NCBI RefSeq assembly: GCF_000499385.1
Contig: NW_013654807.1
Location: 1 to 20,000 of the forward strand
Direction: 5' to 3'
Length of the DNA: 20,000 nt
From: Eimeria necatrix
Taxonomy: Eukaryota > Apicomplexa > Conoidasida > Eucoccidiorida > Eimeriidae
A program made the position numbers and the translations under genes. Shown piece by piece: positions 16,472 to 20,000 of this stretch (its first letter is position 1; the number at the start of each line of letters is the position of its first letter). The notes below the pieces were generated by a model, which worked only from the letters and a program-made list of their open reading frames with translations, was not told the origin of the DNA and ran no database searches.

Positions 16472-16899
16472 GAAGCAATTTAAATAAATAATAAATATTT
16501 AGAAGTTTAGACCAAAAAGCAGCAAAAGACTTTGCAAGACTTTGCTGCTGCAGTTGCTGCAGCAGCAGCAGGAGTCGCAGCGGCAGCAGGAGCAGCAGCA
16601 GCAGCAGCAGTTTCTGCAGCAGCGCCGGCGCTTGAGCAGCAGCAAGAGCAGTTGCCGCAGCAGCAGCAGCATTCCCTGCAGCAGCAGCAGCAACAGCAGC
16701 AGCAGTTGTTGCAGCAGCAACTCTTGGAGCAACTTTATCTGCGGTTGCTGCTGTTGCTGCTGCCGCAGCAGCAGCAGCAGCAGCAGCAAGCGCAGCAGGT
16801 GCTGCAGCAGCAATAGCGCACGCTGCAGCAGCAGCAGCACCAATTGCTGCAGCAACAACTCGTGGAGCGATTTTATCTGCATTTGCTGCTGCTGCTGCT

Positions 16900-16933
<34 letters not shown>

Positions 16934-16967
16934 ATTGAGCATTTCTTTCTTCTTTGTTTTGCCTCAT
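16464..16967 (-). CDS. Weak candidate: alanine-rich ORF with internal duplication
   Basis: A minus-strand ORF of 167 codons, mainly alanine. It holds two related segments, NADKIAPRVV and TADKVAPRVA, from a DNA duplication at 16844-16890 and 16706-16755. In this frame the differences are conservative (I/V) or synonymous (AGA/CGA for Arg). In the plus-strand glutamine frame the same differences change every affected residue. That mildly favours minus-strand coding. No domain, no clear splice sites and no known homologue are visible. It may be a chance opening in CAG DNA. Confidence 0.2.
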
Positions 16968-16968
16968 T

Positions 16969-17017
16969 TTGATTCAAATGAACAAAAGAGCTGCAGCTCT
17001 AAGTTGCAGTTGCAATT

Positions 17018-17062
<45 letters not shown>

Positions 17063-17475
17063 TTTTATTTCATTATTTATTTTATTTTATTTTATTAATT
17101 TGGTTTAATTAATTCGATTTAATTCATTTGATTTAACTAATTCAATTTAATTAATTTAATTACTTATTTAATTTAATTTAGTTAATTTAGTTTAATTATT
17201 TATTTTACTTAATTTAATTTAATTACTCATTTAATTTATTTAATTTATTTAATTATTTATTTATTTTATTTATTTAAGTTACTGCTGTTTGATGAAGCCC
17301 TTTGTTTTTTTCTTTCTTCTTTTTCTGGATTTCTTCAAACACTTTTAATTTATTTTAAATTTATTTTTAATTTATTTTTAATTTATTTTAAATTTATTTT
17401 AAATTTATTTTTAATTTATTTTTTTAATTCTTTTTTTTATTTCCTGCAAGAAGAAGCAAGTCGGGCTTTTGCAAC
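16969..17475. repeat. AT-rich region with TTTA and TTAAT repeats, no gene
   Basis: A TTTA microsatellite (about 17020-17062) is followed by AATTTAATTT-type sequence to about 17280. After a short unique piece comes an array of ATTTATTTTAA-like units (17345-17420). I see no coding signal. Confidence 0.75.
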
Positions 17476-17489
17476 TGCTGCTGCTGCTG

Positions 17490-17784
17490 CTGCTGCTGCT
17501 AGTTCTCTGTGGCTGCTGCTGCTGCTGCTGCTGCTACTTCTTTGTGGCTGCTGCTGCTGTTGCTGCTGCTAGTTCTCTGTGGCTGCTGCTGCTGCTGCTA
17601 CTTCTTTGTGGCTGCTGCTGCTGTTGCTGCTGCTAGTTCTCTGTGGCTGCTGCTGCTGCTGCTGCTGCTAGTTCTTTGTGGGTGCTGCTGCTGTTGCTGC
17701 TGCTAGTTCTTTGTGGGTGCTGCTGCTGTTGCTGCTGCTAGTTGTTTGTGGGTGCTGCTGCTGTTGCTGCTGCTAGTTCTCTGT

Positions 17785-17815
<31 letters not shown>

Positions 17816-17840
17816 AGTTCTTTGTGGCTGCTGCTGCTAA
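17490..17840. repeat. 35-bp minisatellite in CTG context
   Basis: The core AGTTCTYTGTGG (some copies ACTTCTTTGTGG or AGTTGTTTGTGG) begins at 17501, 17536, 17571, 17600, 17635, 17670, 17705, 17740, 17775 and 17816, mostly 35 bp apart. CTGCTGCTGTTGCTGCTGCT-like filler separates the cores. 35 is not a multiple of 3, so it cannot be a simple in-frame protein repeat. Confidence 0.9.
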
Positions 17841-18300
17841 GGGCAATTTGAGTGCAAATAAAGTGTCTCCTTTTGTTAATTAAATACTTGACATCCAAAG
17901 AGGGAGAGGCTGTGTCCCTTCTTACAAAAAAGCTGCTGCTGCTGCATTTGCTGCAGCAGCAGCAGCCCTCGCTGTTGCAGCTGCTGCTGCATTTGCTGCA
18001 GCAGCAGCAGCCCTTGCTGTTGCAGCTGCTGCTGCGGCTGCTGCAACCCTTGCACAGCTGCAGAACAGTCGCTGCTGCTGTTGCAGCTTTTGCTGCTGAT
18101 GCAACAGCAGCAGCCGCAGCAGCAGCGGCAGCAGCAGCAGCAACTGCTGCTGCAGCAGCAGCAGCAGCAGCCGCAGCAGCAGCAGCAGCTGTTGCTGCTT
18201 GGAGTGTATAGACGCTAGCTAAATCGGCTTTCGTGTTCATACACCTGAAGCGGCCATTTGGACTTGTTGGATTTTCTTTTGAACTGAATTAATTTGAGAA
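17841..18300. repeat. CTG/CAG block with a 45-bp tandem duplication
   Basis: After about 90 bp of unique sequence, a 45-bp unit that includes GCATTTGCTGCAGCAGCAG and a CCCTYGCTGTTGCAG end occurs twice (about 17935-18024). Mixed CAG/CTG runs follow to 18200. Degenerate palindrome-family sequence occurs near 18202-18244. ORFs exist on both strands, none with recognisable content. Confidence 0.7.
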
Positions 18301-18397
18301 TTAAATTAAATTAAATTAAATTAATTAGATTAATTAAATTAAATTAAATTAATTAATTTAATTTAATTAATTTAATTTAATTTAATTTAATTTAATT
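18301..18397. repeat. TTAAA pentamer array
   Basis: AAATT units on the left become TTTAA units on the right, with TTAATTAGATTAATTAA in between; the two halves are complementary. Confidence 0.85.
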
Positions 18398-18496
18398 CTC
18401 TTCACTTCTTCCCGAGGTCCACAGACAGCCTGGCGCACAAAAGCAGCAGCAACTTCGAAATGCCATTTGAGTCTTTTTTAATTTTTAGATTTAAAA

Positions 18497-18645
18497 ATAT
18501 TTAAATTAAATTTAAAATACTTTTAAATTAAATTTAAAATACTTTTAAATTAAATTTAAAATACTTTTAAATTAAATTTGAAATACTTTTAAATTAAATT
18601 TAAAATACTTTTAAATTAAATTTAAAATATTTCCAAATTAAATTC
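18497..18645. repeat. 22-bp AT-rich tandem repeat
   Basis: The unit ACTTTTAAATTAAATTTAAAAT (one copy with a G change) starts at 18519, 18541, 18563, 18585 and 18607, with decayed copies on both sides. Each unit is itself an inverted repeat: nine-base arms TTTTAAATT and AATTTAAAA around a single A. Confidence 0.93.
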
Positions 18646-19200
18646 TAATTTCATTTTGCTTTTGAAGTCCAAAGCTGCACTTTCAGGAGATTTTGACGCA
18701 AGCGCAGCAGCAGCAGCAGCTTCTGCTGCTGCTGCAGCAGCAAAATCGCAAAACTTCATCAAATAAATAAACTAATCAACTAGTTAATTAATTAATTTAA
18801 TTAATTAATTAACTAATTAATTTAATTGATTAATTAATTAATCAATTTAATTAATTAATTAATTAATTAATTAATTAATTAATTAATTAATTAATTAATT
18901 AGTTAATTAGATAATTATCGAATTTATCTTCTGAAGTCAAGTGTTTAACTTTTTGCTCCTGCTGCAAAAACCAAAGCTGCTTTCGCAGCATTTTATTCAT
19001 CAATTAAATAAATGAATAAATTAATTAATTAATTAATTAATTAATTAATTAGTTAGTTAATTAATTAATTATTAATTAATTAATCATTTATTTATTTATT
19101 TATTTAGTTTATCTGTAGAAGTATTTAAACCCAAACAGCAGAAATCGGAAGAAATTGGAAACGGAATAAATTTTGAATTTGGAGAATTCAAAAAGCCCCA
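18646..19200. repeat. AATT arrays separated by short unique islands
   Basis: TTAA/AATT arrays occupy about 18784-18911 and 19018-19085; a TTTA run is at 19085-19107. Unique islands at 18655-18770, 18920-18990 and 19110-19200 are short and show no coding pattern I can identify, although GCAGCAG and GCTGC motifs recur in the first two. Confidence 0.7.
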
Positions 19201-19206
19201 AAACGC

Positions 19207-19270
19207 ATGCAGTTGAATTTTGGATTTTTTATTTTTAAATGCAGTTGAATTTTGGATTTTTTATTTTTTA
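19207..19270. repeat. 32-bp direct duplication
   Basis: A segment starting ATGCAGTTGAATTTTGGA and ending in a T/A-rich run occurs at 19207 and again at 19239 with almost no change. Confidence 0.9.
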
Positions 19271-19855
19271 AAAGTTTGCAAAAAGACAAAAAGATGAAAA
19301 GAAAAGTTGAAGTGAAAGGAGAAGACGGACCCAGTCCTTTGTCGAAGTTTTGAAAGAAAGTTTTTTCTTTTTTTTCTTTTTTTTCTTTTTTTTCATTTAT
19401 TTCTTTTTTTTCATTTATTTCTTTTTTGAAAAAATCTTCTGCTTTCGAAATCCCCCGAATGTCCGCCACGGGGAATTCCGGAAAAGGACTTTCTGCAGAA
19501 GTGACTGCGATGTTCTGAAAGCAAAACAAATCAAAACCATTTTGTCTTTTTAGGAAAAAAAGGACAAATTAATTCAAATTAATTCAAATTAATTCAATTT
19601 ATTTCAATTTATTTCAATTTAGTTCAATTTTATGCAAAAATAAATGAAGTTTCAGCAAAAAAATCAAAGAAAACGAAAAAAAAGAAGAAAGAAACAAGAC
19701 AAATAAGTGGTTTTTTGAATTTTTCAACTTTTCTTTTTCTCGTTTGATGCATTTTTAAATTAATTTGTCATTAAATAAATTAAAATGAATTTGGCATTTA
19801 ATTTAACTGAAAAGCGGATGAAAAATATGACGCTGGGGCCCAGCTGACCCAGAAG
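19271..19855. other. AT-rich region without recognised gene
   Basis: Contains a long T-rich tract with periodic C (19361-19427), a GC-richer unique island (19440-19520), AATTCAAATT/TTCAATTTA tandem units (19566-19630) and A-rich sequence. A minus-strand ORF of 113 codons (19188-19529) gets its Lys/Glu repeats from the T-rich tract and a Phe/Leu/Lys-rich end from the 32-bp duplication; I do not call it. Confidence 0.55.
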
Positions 19856-19896
19856 CCCTAAACCCTAAACCCTAAATTAGGGTTTAGGGTTTAGGG
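19856..19896. repeat. Inverted telomere-like repeat (fold-back)
   Basis: A 20-nt arm of CCCTAAA units (19856-19875), one A, then a perfectly complementary 20-nt arm of TTTAGGG units (19877-19896). A 12-bp direct repeat, CCAGCTGACCCA (19840-19851) and CCAACTGACCCA (19913-19924), flanks it with one mismatch. Confidence 0.95.
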
Positions 19897-20000
19897 TTTA
19901 CGGCCGGTGCATCCAACTGACCCAATTAGTCAGCCCGAATGAATAAATGAATTTTAAAATTAATTTGTTGAATTATTTTCATTCCTAATCAAACAATAAG

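Noticed and set aside
17490..17840. CRISPR-like array.
   Set aside because: The regular 35-bp spacing comes from a minisatellite; spacers are CTG repeats and not unique, and the genome is eukaryotic.
19188..19529. Minus ORF with [12 protein letters not shown] repeats.
   Set aside because: The charged repeats are the antisense of a T-rich tract and part of the rest is the 32-bp duplication; the short unique piece alone is too weak to call.

Overview
This window looks like nuclear DNA of an apicomplexan coccidian, most probably Eimeria. The grounds are very dense CAG/CTG trinucleotide repeats, coding exons full of poly-Ala, poly-Gln and poly-Ser tracts, many interstitial arrays of the heptamer TTTAGGG/CCCTAAA, and intron-rich genes with ordinary eukaryotic splice signals. 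Species is an inference; repeat and exon structure are read directly from the sequence.

Layout. 1-190 is a minisatellite mixed with CAG runs. 191-1494 is CAG-rich with no gene I can defend. 1495-4531 (minus) is a tentative gene for a Ser/Gln/Ala-rich protein; three candidate exons join in phase, and one predicted intron holds a telomere-like array. 4532-5514 is a divergent intergenic region. 5515-11445 (plus) is a nine-exon gene for a DEAD-box RNA helicase of the DBP10/DDX54 family; the reconstructed reading frame is 1,079 codons plus stop with every junction in phase. 11446-12747 is intergenic and carries six copies of a GGTGTACGTACACC-like palindrome. 12748-15777 (plus) is a six-exon gene for a polypyrimidine-tract-binding (PTB/hnRNP L-like) protein with three RRMs, all introns phase 0. 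15778-20000 holds no gene I recognise: CAG/CTG blocks, telomere-like arrays, AT-rich tandem repeats and a 35-bp minisatellite, plus one weak alanine-rich minus-strand ORF.

The two solid genes are both RNA-metabolism housekeeping genes: large-subunit ribosome biogenesis (DBP10) and pre-mRNA binding/splicing control (PTB). Nothing suggests that they form an operon or a joint system. The most striking theme is how repeats meet splice sites. Telomere-like arrays, CTG tracts and TTTA microsatellites lie directly against donors and acceptors in most introns. A second theme is a dispersed palindrome, GGTGTACGTACACC, with about twenty perfect or degenerate copies, including one inside the codons before helicase motif VI and one overlapping the next splice donor.
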